Source of the DNA: an uncultured Ruminococcus sp.
Lineage (GTDB): Bacteria > Bacillota > Clostridia > Oscillospirales > Ruminococcaceae
Assembly: GCA_934474025.1 (NCBI GenBank)
Contig: CAKSMF010000007.1
Coordinates: 40,788-104,787 of the forward strand
Length of the DNA: 64,000 nt
Reading direction: 5' to 3'
The notes under the pieces are model-generated. The model was not told where the DNA came from. It searched no databases and worked only from the letters and a program-made list of their open reading frames with translations. This document shows, in pieces, positions 9,912-16,851 of the stretch; the stretch's first letter is position 1, and each line of letters starts with the position of its first letter. The position numbers were made by a program, and so were the translations under genes.

Positions 9912-11381
9912 TTATTTTATAACAAGATACCTTTCTGATAAAATTATATTATTCATGGCATCTAAAGGAGACATATCACCAGAAATTGTCATATCAAATA
10001 CTAGCGGTGAAAATCCTGAAACAAGAGTTACACCTGTTTCAGACATAGTGACAGGCATATTATTATTTCTCGATGCTACATTCCAGAAAACAACACATGG
10101 AAGTTTATATCCTTTTTTTTCATACATTTTTTTCATAGTTTCAAAAAGGGGAGAACTATTTCCATTGATTATGCAACTATCAAATTCCATATCAGATATT
10201 ATATAAATTTTTTCCGGAATGTCACTTTGCAAAAGTTTATTTTTAACAGCTGTATCAAGAATTAATTTGAATACTGCTTCAAGATTTGTGTTTGCCAATT
10301 CTTTAAATTTTTTGCAGTAACGGGCTTTTTCGTATATATCATTACCTTTGATTTCTATGAGTCTTGGATTTTCAGAAAATGTTATAAAATGATTTGAAAA
10401 TTCACCCTTATTATGTTCAGCAAAATATATTCCAAGAGATAAAGATACATCAATTGGTCTTATTGAATTACGTTGACCAATAGTCATAGAACCTGAAGTA
10501 TCTATAACAGCAATTGCATTTTCATTGTTATCTCCATAAGACGGGAGATTATTCCATGTTACATCAAGTGACAGTCTTTCATCTGTATCTTTTTTAAATA
10601 AAGAGAAACAGCGTCTTACAATTTCATATGGTTGCAGAACTGATGTATTAATTTTTTCTTTACCGCTTTGTACCTCTTTAAGATACTGTTTATAGCGTTC
10701 CTTGTCATATGTTATAAATGCATTACGATATTTGAACATAGCACATGAAGGCTGTTTTGAATAATCAAAAGTATAATCATATGTTCTTATGTGATTTTCA
10801 ATGATATCAATATATTTTCTTAATTGGGAAAGCGTTTGTCGATATTCTTTGTCACTCATTCCAAGTAATCTGGCTAACTTTTTTCCCATTACTTTAGTTT
10901 TGTCAGATGATGTATTAACAGACGGTAACCATTTTGCTAAAAGAGATATTGATTCATTGTTATTTGCTGATTTGATATCTGATTCGAGCTGTTTTTTTAT
11001 CTCATTAACAGCACAACTTTCACATGGAGTATTAAGAAACACAAGTAAATCGTCATATCTTCCATATTCCGAAATATATTGAATGTTTCTTTCAACTGCA
11101 TCTGGTGCATATACAGAAAGAATTTTCATAGCTATTCTGAAAAAGCGTCTTTCACCCAAACCGCCTCTTATATCTCTTATATAAAAAAGGATTTTCATAG
11201 TTATTTCGGGATTTTCAGCATAAGCACTTGTTACTATATCTAAAATCTCTTTTTCTTTTGCGTCTCGCATTCCGCCTGCTCTGAAAAAAAGGTCAAGACA
11301 GTTATTTTCTGTTGTGGAATACGTCAAACCGCCGTTTTCAGTATAAGTAAGATTAGCTTGCTTTTTCAAAAAATTCAGCAT
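9912..11381 (-). CDS. DUF2828 family protein, TROVE/vWA (Ro60-like) RNA-binding protein
   Basis: A 489-residue protein. Residues 1-230 are alpha-helical repeat sequence with DUF2828/TROVE-type features (FFRAGGMRDA, FYIRDIRGGLGERR, KLARLLGMSDKEYRQTLSQLR). Residues 285-480 form a von Willebrand A domain with an intact MIDAS start, AVIDTSGSM. This ring-of-helices plus vWA layout is that of Ro60/Rsr, which binds Y RNAs and misfolded RNAs and works with exonucleases. DUF2828 is an uncharacterised branch, so RNA binding is inferred from fold family, not shown. RBS AGAGGTAG precedes the ATG. It is last in the minus-strand operon, but a 210-base spacer with three RNA hairpin units separates it from the gene before it. 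Confidence 0.75.
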   Translation of the reverse strand: MLNFLKKQANLTYTENGGLTYSTTENNCLDLFFRAGGMRDAKEKEILDIVTSAYAENPEITMKILFYIRDIRGGLGERRFFRIAMKILSVYAPDAVERNIQYISEYGRYDDLLVFLNTPCESCAVNEIKKQLESDIKSANNNESISLLAKWLPSVNTSSDKTKVMGKKLARLLGMSDKEYRQTLSQLRKYIDIIENHIRTYDYTFDYSKQPSCAMFKYRNAFITYDKERYKQYLKEVQSGKEKINTSVLQPYEIVRRCFSLFKKDTDERLSLDVTWNNLPSYGDNNENAIAVIDTSGSMTIGQRNSIRPIDVSLSLGIYFAEHNKGEFSNHFITFSENPRLIEIKGNDIYEKARYCKKFKELANTNLEAVFKLILDTAVKNKLLQSDIPEKIYIISDMEFDSCIINGNSSPLFETMKKMYEKKGYKLPCVVFWNVASRNNNMPVTMSETGVTLVSGFSPLVFDMTISGDMSPLDAMNNIILSERYLVIK

Positions 11382-11412
11382 GAAACTACCTCTTTTCTGT
11401 TTTAATATTTAC

Positions 11413-11470
11413 AAGGCACTATTATATTCTTCATAATATTTTTCAAAATAATTATTGCTGTTAGTGCCTT
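11413..11470 (-). repeat. RNA hairpin unit 3 (proximal to the Ro60-like gene)
   Basis: Read on the minus strand, the arms GGCACTA (11462-11468 complement) and TAGTGCC (11415-11421 complement) form a 7-bp closing stem, 9 bp counting the AA/TT flanks. The 5' arm is followed by ACAGCA, then an AT-rich interior that can form its own stem, and the 3' arm is followed by TTGTAAA. Same stem sequence as unit 1, but a different and longer interior. Confidence 0.6.
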
Positions 11471-11475
11471 TTTAC

Positions 11476-11526
11476 ACGGTTCATTTTAATAACACCATTA
11501 TTTATATGTTTTGCTGTACGAACCGT
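11476..11526 (-). repeat. RNA hairpin unit 2 (middle; different stem, same bulge motif)
   Basis: On the minus strand ACGGTTC and GAACCGT form the closing stem. Its sequence is unrelated to units 1 and 3, yet ACAGCA again follows the 5' arm (after GT) and GTAAA again follows the 3' arm. The distal part contains AATAA-tggtg-TTATT. Exchange of both stem arms while the single-stranded motif is kept argues for a selected RNA structure. Confidence 0.6.
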
Positions 11527-11537
11527 TATTTTTTTAC

Positions 11538-11582
11538 AAGGCACTATATAATCATAGAAATAATTATTGCTGTTAGTGCCTT
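11538..11582 (-). repeat. RNA hairpin unit 1 (nearest the NADAR gene)
   Basis: On the minus strand: closing stem GGCACTA/TAGTGCC, 5' bulge ACAGCA, distal stem ATAATTA/TGATTAT with loop TTTCTA, then TTGTAAA. The distal stem contains a G-U pair only in the minus-strand reading, which favours the minus strand (the mRNA strand) as the functional RNA. The T-run after the stem on the plus strand is the one argument for the other strand. It begins 11 bases after the NADAR stop codon. Confidence 0.6.
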
Positions 11583-11591
11583 TTTATTATG

Positions 11592-12224
11592 TCAGAAAAC
11601 ATTTTCAGTATGAAAATTAGTAAATTCTTCCTTATTGAATTTTGGAATACTTCCATACATATCAAGCATAAGTCTGATTATTGCAACTGATTTTGCCTGA
11701 GTATTTATACTTTTCTGAGGATTAAACTCTATATCTGTAAAATGATTGTAATTTCTGATTTCCTGAATTTCTTCATCATTAAGTGATTCTACTACAGCTT
11801 TAATATAGATATAGTCATAAAACAATGTTTTTGGAAAAAGAGGAAAAATCTCTCCATTATAATCAAAAGCTTTCAATTCACCATAGTTTTTTAAACGAGG
11901 GTCTTTTTTTGCATCTTTCGGATAAACATTCAATAAATCTTTATAAGCACCTCCAAAAGCGAAAACTTTTGAACTCTGAAAAATATTTTCTAAAGTATAA
12001 CCATTAAGTTTCAGATTAAAAGCACTAAGCTTTACTCCTAATGGATTTTTACTCTTTGTACTTACTTCAAGAGGAACAGCCTTATTATTTTTCAATATGG
12101 CATTATGCAGACTATCAATAGATTTTTGTTTCTGTGATATTGCAAACCCCGGAAACCATTCAAAAGAATAATCTCTTACTTTTACTTTTCCATTACTTAT
12201 ATAATAAACGGGTCTTTCTGCCAT
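11592..12224 (-). CDS. NADAR-DarT1-type (DUF6977) protein, putative ADP-ribose-guanine hydrolase/antitoxin homologue
   Basis: A 210-residue soluble protein. Its sequence pattern (N-terminal MAERPVYYISNGKV, FEWFPGFAISQKQKSI, NPLGVKLSAFNL, IFQSSKVFAFGG, DPRLKNYGEL, LFPKTLFYDYIYI, FTDIEFNPQKSINTQAKS) is what I recall for the NADAR family that neutralises the DNA-modifying toxin DarT1 by removing ADP-ribose from guanine. No DarT-like gene lies next to it; its neighbours are DUF1015 and the Ro60-like gene, so it may be an orphan antitoxin, a phage-countering factor, or have another ADP-ribose-related role. RBS GAGGT, 10-base gap from the DUF1015 stop. The family call rests on remembered motif similarity. 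Confidence 0.65.
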   Translation of the reverse strand: MAERPVYYISNGKVKVRDYSFEWFPGFAISQKQKSIDSLHNAILKNNKAVPLEVSTKSKNPLGVKLSAFNLKLNGYTLENIFQSSKVFAFGGAYKDLLNVYPKDAKKDPRLKNYGELKAFDYNGEIFPLFPKTLFYDYIYIKAVVESLNDEEIQEIRNYNHFTDIEFNPQKSINTQAKSVAIIRLMLDMYGSIPKFNKEEFTNFHTENVF

Positions 12225-12234
12225 ATCTGATACC

Positions 12235-13470
12235 TCATTCAGTAATTTTTCTTGCCTCTATATAGAATCTCTTATCTTCTGCGTGACCCATTGAAAAAGT
12301 TTTACGAGGAAGAGCTCCGTCCTGAATTACAGTAGGGAAAAGCTGTAATTTATTCATATCAGGAAGCACAAATGATATACCATTATGCTTTTCAGCTAAC
12401 TTCTTAACTGTATCTGCTCCATGAATATAATCAATTTTTCCTCCGTTTTTCTTGATATAAGAATCAAGGAAATTCTGAAGTGAACCAACTGAAAGATTAG
12501 AAGATTTATTATTTATATAAAGTTTCTTTTCTGTACCGTTATATGACATTATTGTGTACTGGTCGGAAACTTTGCTTTCAGAAAGGTCAAGTGCTGTAGT
12601 AAGTTCTGAAATAAGCTTATCGCAGTCAACATCATATACAAGTCTGTGAATTGCTTCAAATTTAAGAGCATCACTATAAAGATTAACTATTTCAACAAGA
12701 GCATATCTTGCAGGGTGATTTGATAAATCCTTATCCGGATTAGCTTTTTTAAGCTGTTCATAAAATTCCTTGGCAGTTGCAAGTGAATGGTTTCCGTCTC
12801 CCATAGCGAAAAGCAGAATATCATCAGTTTTATCACCGGCAAGATTACAAAGAGCAGAATTTACTTTTTCCTGTGCCTGCTCATCAAGGAGATATCCTTT
12901 TATACTGCCACCATTCTGCATGAGTTCAAAATCATAAAGCTTTTGCATATTACCATTTGCAAGAGGTTCTATAACTGTATTATTCGGGTCATCAATAAGA
13001 ATCATAATATGCGGAAGTTCAAGAACTGCTCCCTGACGTACTTTTATACGTGGCGGTATTCTTTCTATAACAGTAGCTTCTGTTGCACGTACCTGTGAAG
13101 TGCTTCCTTTTGAGAAATCATATTTTTCAAGGTCAATTGCTCCTACAATTCCCTGACGCAGAATACCATTGCTTTGAACTCTCTCAACATAAATCATAGC
13201 ATTCTTATATTCCTTGAAAACGCCGTCAGAAATATATTTATCCATATAACTATGAATATTGTCAATTCTTTCTGAAACGTTGTCTTCTTCAAGATAAATT
13301 TCCGGAAGTATCAGATTAAGAGCAGACGGAGCATCACCTACAATATCAGTTACAGTTTTCCAATACTCTGGTTCACTGGTATACTGGTCACAAGCAATTA
13401 CCGACCATTTATGCATATCCTGATTATTTGGTATAAGAATATCAGCATTTGTGAAAGCAGTTCTGTTCAT
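12235..13470 (-). CDS. DUF1015 family protein
   Basis: A 411-residue protein carrying DUF1015 signatures: IPNNQDMHKWSVIACDQYTSEPEYW near the start, then EATVIERIPPRIKVRQGA and GDGNHSLATAKEFYE. Family members are widespread and often sit near serine-pathway genes, but no activity is established. The His in GDGNHSLA is the most conserved residue I can point to. The RBS AAAGGAGC overlaps the end of maf, with 7 bases between the two genes, so they are probably translated together. Confidence 0.85.
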   Translation of the reverse strand: MNRTAFTNADILIPNNQDMHKWSVIACDQYTSEPEYWKTVTDIVGDAPSALNLILPEIYLEEDNVSERIDNIHSYMDKYISDGVFKEYKNAMIYVERVQSNGILRQGIVGAIDLEKYDFSKGSTSQVRATEATVIERIPPRIKVRQGAVLELPHIMILIDDPNNTVIEPLANGNMQKLYDFELMQNGGSIKGYLLDEQAQEKVNSALCNLAGDKTDDILLFAMGDGNHSLATAKEFYEQLKKANPDKDLSNHPARYALVEIVNLYSDALKFEAIHRLVYDVDCDKLISELTTALDLSESKVSDQYTIMSYNGTEKKLYINNKSSNLSVGSLQNFLDSYIKKNGGKIDYIHGADTVKKLAEKHNGISFVLPDMNKLQLFPTVIQDGALPRKTFSMGHAEDKRFYIEARKITE

Positions 13471-13477
13471 AATAAAA

Positions 13478-14038
13478 TTACGCTCCTTTAATAAACATTT
13501 TTAATTCCTGATTAAGTCGTGATACAGGAAGTCCTACAACATTAAAGTAATCACCATTAATTCTTTCAATCAGCAAAGAACCTTTTCCCTGTATACCATA
13601 ACCGCCGGCTTTATCAAAAGGCTCACCAGTAGAAATATACCACTCAATATCTTCATTTGAAAGAGTACGGAAAGTCACTTCTGTAACCTCTGAAAAAGTC
13701 CTGATATTATCTCCGCAAACTATTGAGCAGGCAGTAATAACTTTATGATTTCTGCCGGAAAGCATTTCAAGATACTCCCGACATTGATTAATATTATTAG
13801 GTTTACCTAAAATCTTATTATCAATAATTACTGTTGTATCACAACCAATAACTATATTTTCTGAAGAATATTCAACAGCTTTTGCCTTTATCAAAGAAAG
13901 ATATTCTGAAGCTTTAAGCGGGTCTGTATTTTCCGGCAAAGTTTCATCAACATCTGTTGAAATACTTTCAAAATCTTCTGTAATAAGTTTCAAGAATTCA
14001 CGCCGTCTCGGAGAAGAAGAGGCAAGTATTATCTTCAC
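13478..14038 (-). CDS. maf: Maf family nucleoside triphosphate pyrophosphatase
   Basis: Hydrolyses non-canonical or modified NTPs (typically dTTP/UTP-like) to the monophosphate. The N-terminus IILASSSPRRREFLKLI holds the family's SxSPRR motif, and the later GCDTTV and DKAGGYGIQGKG segments complete the active site. I place the start at GTG 14038 (186 aa) because the -10 element of the promoter lies at 14063-14068; the in-frame ATG at 14074 is upstream of transcription start and cannot be used. First gene of the maf-DUF1015-NADAR-DUF2828 operon. Confidence 0.9.
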   Translation of the reverse strand: MKIILASSSPRRREFLKLITEDFESISTDVDETLPENTDPLKASEYLSLIKAKAVEYSSENIVIGCDTTVIIDNKILGKPNNINQCREYLEMLSGRNHKVITACSIVCGDNIRTFSEVTEVTFRTLSNEDIEWYISTGEPFDKAGGYGIQGKGSLLIERINGDYFNVVGLPVSRLNQELKMFIKGA

Positions 14039-14062
14039 TTTTATATCACGTCCTTTATAAAA

Positions 14063-14091
14063 ACTATACCACATAATTATTATATTGTCAA
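14063..14091 (-). promoter_or_regulatory. Promoter of the maf operon
   Basis: On the minus strand TTGACA (complement of 14086-14091) and TATAGT (complement of 14063-14068) are 17 bases apart, close to consensus. It fixes the maf start at the internal GTG. Confidence 0.75.
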
Positions 14092-14158
14092 GAATTTCTA
14101 AAAAAATATTGATATTAAAAAATTTATTGAAAATTCATGAAAAAATTTGCAGAAGTAC

Positions 14159-14187
14159 TTGAAAAATTTTTCAGGATAGTGTAAAAT
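14159..14187 (+). promoter_or_regulatory. Promoter of the pgk-tpiA operon
   Basis: TTGAAA at 14159-14164 and TAAAAT at 14182-14187, spacer 17. Transcription would start near 14194, immediately before the Rex-like palindrome. Confidence 0.7.
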
Positions 14188-14199
14188 AATATATGTAGG

Positions 14200-14217
14200 T
14201 TGTTAATTAAATAACAA
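14200..14217. promoter_or_regulatory. Putative Rex operator in the pgk leader
   Basis: TTGTTAATTAAATAACAA matches the clostridial Rex consensus TTGTTAANNNNTTAACAA with one mismatch, and flanking G/C extend the dyad. It covers about +6 to +24 of the pgk transcript, where a bound repressor would block transcription. Rex itself is encoded at 29170 in this window and senses NADH/NAD+. Confidence 0.65.
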
Positions 14218-14253
14218 CTGTTTATACATTTAATATGAAAGGATGTCATACCA

Positions 14254-15474
14254 ATGGCAGGATTAAACAAAGTTACTGTTGAAGACATTAATGTCACCGG
14301 CAGAAAAGTACTCGTAAGAGTAGATTTTAACGTTCCACTTAAGGACGGCGTTATTACTAACGACAATAGAATTCAGGCAGCTCTTCCTACAATCAACAAG
14401 CTTGTTGAAAATGGTGCTAAAGTTGTTCTTTGCTCACACCTCGGCAAACCTAAGAATGGTCCGGAAGCTAAGTTTTCACTCGCTCCGGCTGCTGCAAGAC
14501 TTGCTGAACTTGTTAATACTAAGGTTGTTTTTGCTGCTGATGATACAGTAGTAGGCGAAAATGCAAAAAAAGCTGTTGCAGCTATGAATAACGGTGAAAT
14601 CGTTGTTCTTGAAAATACAAGATTCCGTGGTGCAGAAGAAACTAAAAACGGTGAAGAATTCTCAAAGGAACTCGCTGACCTCGTTGACAACGAAGTTTTC
14701 GTTATGGACGCTTTCGGTTCTGCTCACCGTGCTCACGCTTCAACAGCAGGCGTTACAAAGTTTGTTAAAGAAACAGCTGTAGGTTACCTTATGCAGAAAG
14801 AAATCCAGTACCTTGGAAACGCTGTAGAAGTTCCTGAAAGACCTTTCGTTGCTATTCTTGGTGGTGCTAAGGTTGCAGATAAGCTTAATGTTATTTCAAA
14901 CCTCCTTGAAAAGTGCGACACACTCATTATCGGTGGCGGAATGGCTTATACTTTCATCAAGGCTAACGGTGGCGAAATCGGCACATCACTCGTTGATGAC
15001 GAAAAGCTCGACTACTGCAAGGAAATGCTTGCTAAGGCTGAAAAACTCGGAAAGAAAATTCTTCTCCCTGTTGATACAACTGTAGCTTCTGCTTTCCCAA
15101 ATCCAATTGATGCTGAAATCGAAGTAGAAAACGTTGCTTCTGATAAGATTCCAGCTGGCAAAATGGGTCTTGATATCGGTACTGAAACTCAGAAAATCTT
15201 TGCTGACGCTGTAAAATCTGCTAAAACTGTTGTTTGGAATGGTCCTATGGGCGTATTTGAAAATCCTATTCTTGCCAAGGGTACTATTGCTGTTGCTGAA
15301 GCTCTCGCTGAAACAGATGCTACAACAATTATCGGTGGCGGTGACTCTGCTGCTGCTGTTATGCAACTCGGTTTCGCTGACAAGATGAGCCATATCTCAA
15401 CTGGTGGCGGTGCTTCCCTCGAATACCTCGAAGGTAAAGTTCTTCCGGGCGTTGCTGCAATCGCTGAAAAGTAA
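14254..15474 (+). CDS. pgk: Phosphoglycerate kinase
   Basis: Converts 1,3-bisphosphoglycerate and ADP to 3-phosphoglycerate and ATP. The PGK start signature VLVRVDFNVPLKDG is at residues 15-28, and AILGGAKVADKLNVI, NGPMGVFE and the C-terminal GGGDSAAAV loop are all present. Length 406 is slightly longer than the usual 390-400. RBS AAAGGATG before the ATG. Its codon use is visibly richer in C-ending codons than flanking genes, as expected for a highly expressed enzyme. Confidence 0.97.
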   Translation: MAGLNKVTVEDINVTGRKVLVRVDFNVPLKDGVITNDNRIQAALPTINKLVENGAKVVLCSHLGKPKNGPEAKFSLAPAAARLAELVNTKVVFAADDTVVGENAKKAVAAMNNGEIVVLENTRFRGAEETKNGEEFSKELADLVDNEVFVMDAFGSAHRAHASTAGVTKFVKETAVGYLMQKEIQYLGNAVEVPERPFVAILGGAKVADKLNVISNLLEKCDTLIIGGGMAYTFIKANGGEIGTSLVDDEKLDYCKEMLAKAEKLGKKILLPVDTTVASAFPNPIDAEIEVENVASDKIPAGKMGLDIGTETQKIFADAVKSAKTVVWNGPMGVFENPILAKGTIAVAEALAETDATTIIGGGDSAAAVMQLGFADKMSHISTGGGASLEYLEGKVLPGVAAIAEK

Positions 15475-15489
15475 TTCTATATATCCAAA

Positions 15490-15515
15490 AAGGGCGGGTA
15501 GAAATATTCGCCCTT
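15490..15515 (+). other. Hairpin downstream of pgk
   Basis: AAGGGCG and CGCCCTT form a 7-bp stem with a 12-base loop but only TAT after it. Possibly a partial attenuator or mRNA 3'-end stabiliser between pgk and tpiA. Confidence 0.4.
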
Positions 15516-15536
15516 ATATGCAGATGAGGTGTATAT

Positions 15537-15725
15537 ATGAAACTTAAAAGCATAATAAAAGAAAATTCTTCTGTTATACTTTTATCAACTGTGAGTTTTC
15601 TTTCCGGAATTATTGCAGGAATACTACTCGCACCCATAAAAAAAGGTTTTACAATAGGTTGCAATAATGTGGCAACTAATTACAAAAACTGTAATATGAA
15701 AAATGATGACGAAGATTTATATTAA
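15537..15725 (+). CDS. Small membrane protein (62 aa), YtxH-like
   Basis: One predicted membrane helix (residues 12-32), ending in SGIIAGILLAPIKKG. This glycine-rich helix followed by LLAP and a basic stretch resembles the YtxH-domain start, but the protein is far shorter than YtxH proteins and its C-terminus is a short polar, acidic tail. It starts with ATG after GATGAGGTG and lies between pgk and tpiA on the same strand with 20 bases to tpiA, so it is probably translated. Function unknown. Confidence 0.6.
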   Translation: MKLKSIIKENSSVILLSTVSFLSGIIAGILLAPIKKGFTIGCNNVATNYKNCNMKNDDEDLY

Positions 15726-15745
15726 ATTAAAAGGAGTTTTTTTAA

Positions 15746-16522
15746 ATGAATAAGTCAACAAGAAAAGCTATTATTGCTGGTAACTGGAAAATGAACAAAA
15801 CTCGTCCGGAAGCTAAGGAACTTCTTACAGCTATTAAACCTCTCGTTGCTAATGCTGAGGGTAATGTTGAAGTTATCGCTTGTGTACCTTTCACAAATCT
15901 TGAAACAGCTATCAACACAACAGCAGGCTCTAATGTAAAGATTGGTGCTGAAAATGTTCACTTTGAAAAGAGCGGTGCATTTACTGGTGAAATTTCTGCT
16001 GATATGCTTTCTGAACTCGGTGTTGAATATGTTGTAGTTGGTCACAGCGAAAGAAGACAGTATTTCGGCGAAACTGACCAGACTGTAAACAAGAGACTTC
16101 TTGCTGCTCTCGAGGGTGGTTTAAAGCCTATTCTCTGTGTCGGTGAAACTCTTGAACAGAGAGAACAGGGAGTTACTGAAGAAGTTATCGCTATGCAGAC
16201 AAAAATTGCTTTACAGGGTACTTGCCCTAAGTGCATAAAGAACGTTGTTATCGCTTATGAACCTGTTTGGGCTATCGGTACAGGTAAAGTTGCTACTCCG
16301 GAGCAGGCTCAGGAAGTTTGTGCATTTATCCGTAGAACTATTGCTGGTCTCTTCAATCAGGAAGTTGCAGACGGTATCACAATTCAGTACGGCGGTTCTA
16401 TGAACGCTAAAAACTGTGCTGAACTCCTTGCTAAACCTGATATTGACGGCGGTCTCATCGGTGGTGCTTCACTTAAGGCTGATGATTTCAATACAATCGT
16501 TCAGGCTGCTGTAAACGGCTGA
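15746..16522 (+). CDS. tpiA: Triosephosphate isomerase
   Basis: Interconverts glyceraldehyde-3-phosphate and dihydroxyacetone phosphate. N-terminal AGNWKMNKT, catalytic His in VVGHSERR, catalytic Glu in AYEPVWAIGTG and the phosphate-binding YGGSMNAKN and GGLIGGASL segments are all intact. Length 258 is standard. AAAGGAG lies upstream of the ATG. Co-transcribed with pgk. Confidence 0.97.
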   Translation: MNKSTRKAIIAGNWKMNKTRPEAKELLTAIKPLVANAEGNVEVIACVPFTNLETAINTTAGSNVKIGAENVHFEKSGAFTGEISADMLSELGVEYVVVGHSERRQYFGETDQTVNKRLLAALEGGLKPILCVGETLEQREQGVTEEVIAMQTKIALQGTCPKCIKNVVIAYEPVWAIGTGKVATPEQAQEVCAFIRRTIAGLFNQEVADGITIQYGGSMNAKNCAELLAKPDIDGGLIGGASLKADDFNTIVQAAVNG

Positions 16523-16851
16523 TTTTAACAAGCATTAACAAAAATTTTCCCGCCTCTATAGGTGGCGAAATGTGTAAATTAGAACCTTAACGGCATTGGC
16601 GGGCGGAGATAAATCACAGTCAGACATACACTGACTCATCAGTCTCCGTGAAATTAACGACTGTTGATTGAAACAACTATTTCTGAGTGGGTAAACATTT
16701 TTTGTTTGCCCACTAATAAAATAATAATCCTGCTCCAAAATTTTTAATCGCAGGATTCTCGTTTATTAGTTTTAATTAACTAACATTAAATTGGTTGGCA
16801 TATAAACTTTGAATATCTGCCAACTGTAGAATATTAAGGAGGCTTATTACT
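16523..16851 (+). ncRNA. Unidentified structured RNA region between tpiA and gpmI
   Basis: This 329-base gap holds no ORF but several hairpins in series: CCGCC/GGTGG (16550-16565); CGGAGA/TCTCCG (16604-16648) enclosing AGTCAG/CTGACT; GTGGGTAAAC/GTTTGCCCAC (16687-16712); AATCCTGC/GCAGGATT (16726-16757); TTGGCA/TGCCAA (16795-16823). The first and third contain G-U pairs only in the plus-strand reading, so the RNA is on the plus strand. It could be a gpmI leader, a processed 3' UTR of the pgk operon or an independent small RNA. I could not match it to any riboswitch, tmRNA, SRP or RNase P signature. Confidence 0.4.

Noticed and set aside
11411..11586. ToxI-like repeats of a type III toxin-antitoxin system
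   Set aside because: The layout of repeats before a gene is similar, but the gene is a 489-aa TROVE/vWA protein, not a ToxN/CptN/TenpN endoribonuclease, and the units differ in stem sequence.
16604..16648. Hammerhead ribozyme on the minus strand (CTGATGAG)
   Set aside because: The required GAAA segment after stem II and the cleavage-site stem are missing; the match is part of a plain plus-strand hairpin.
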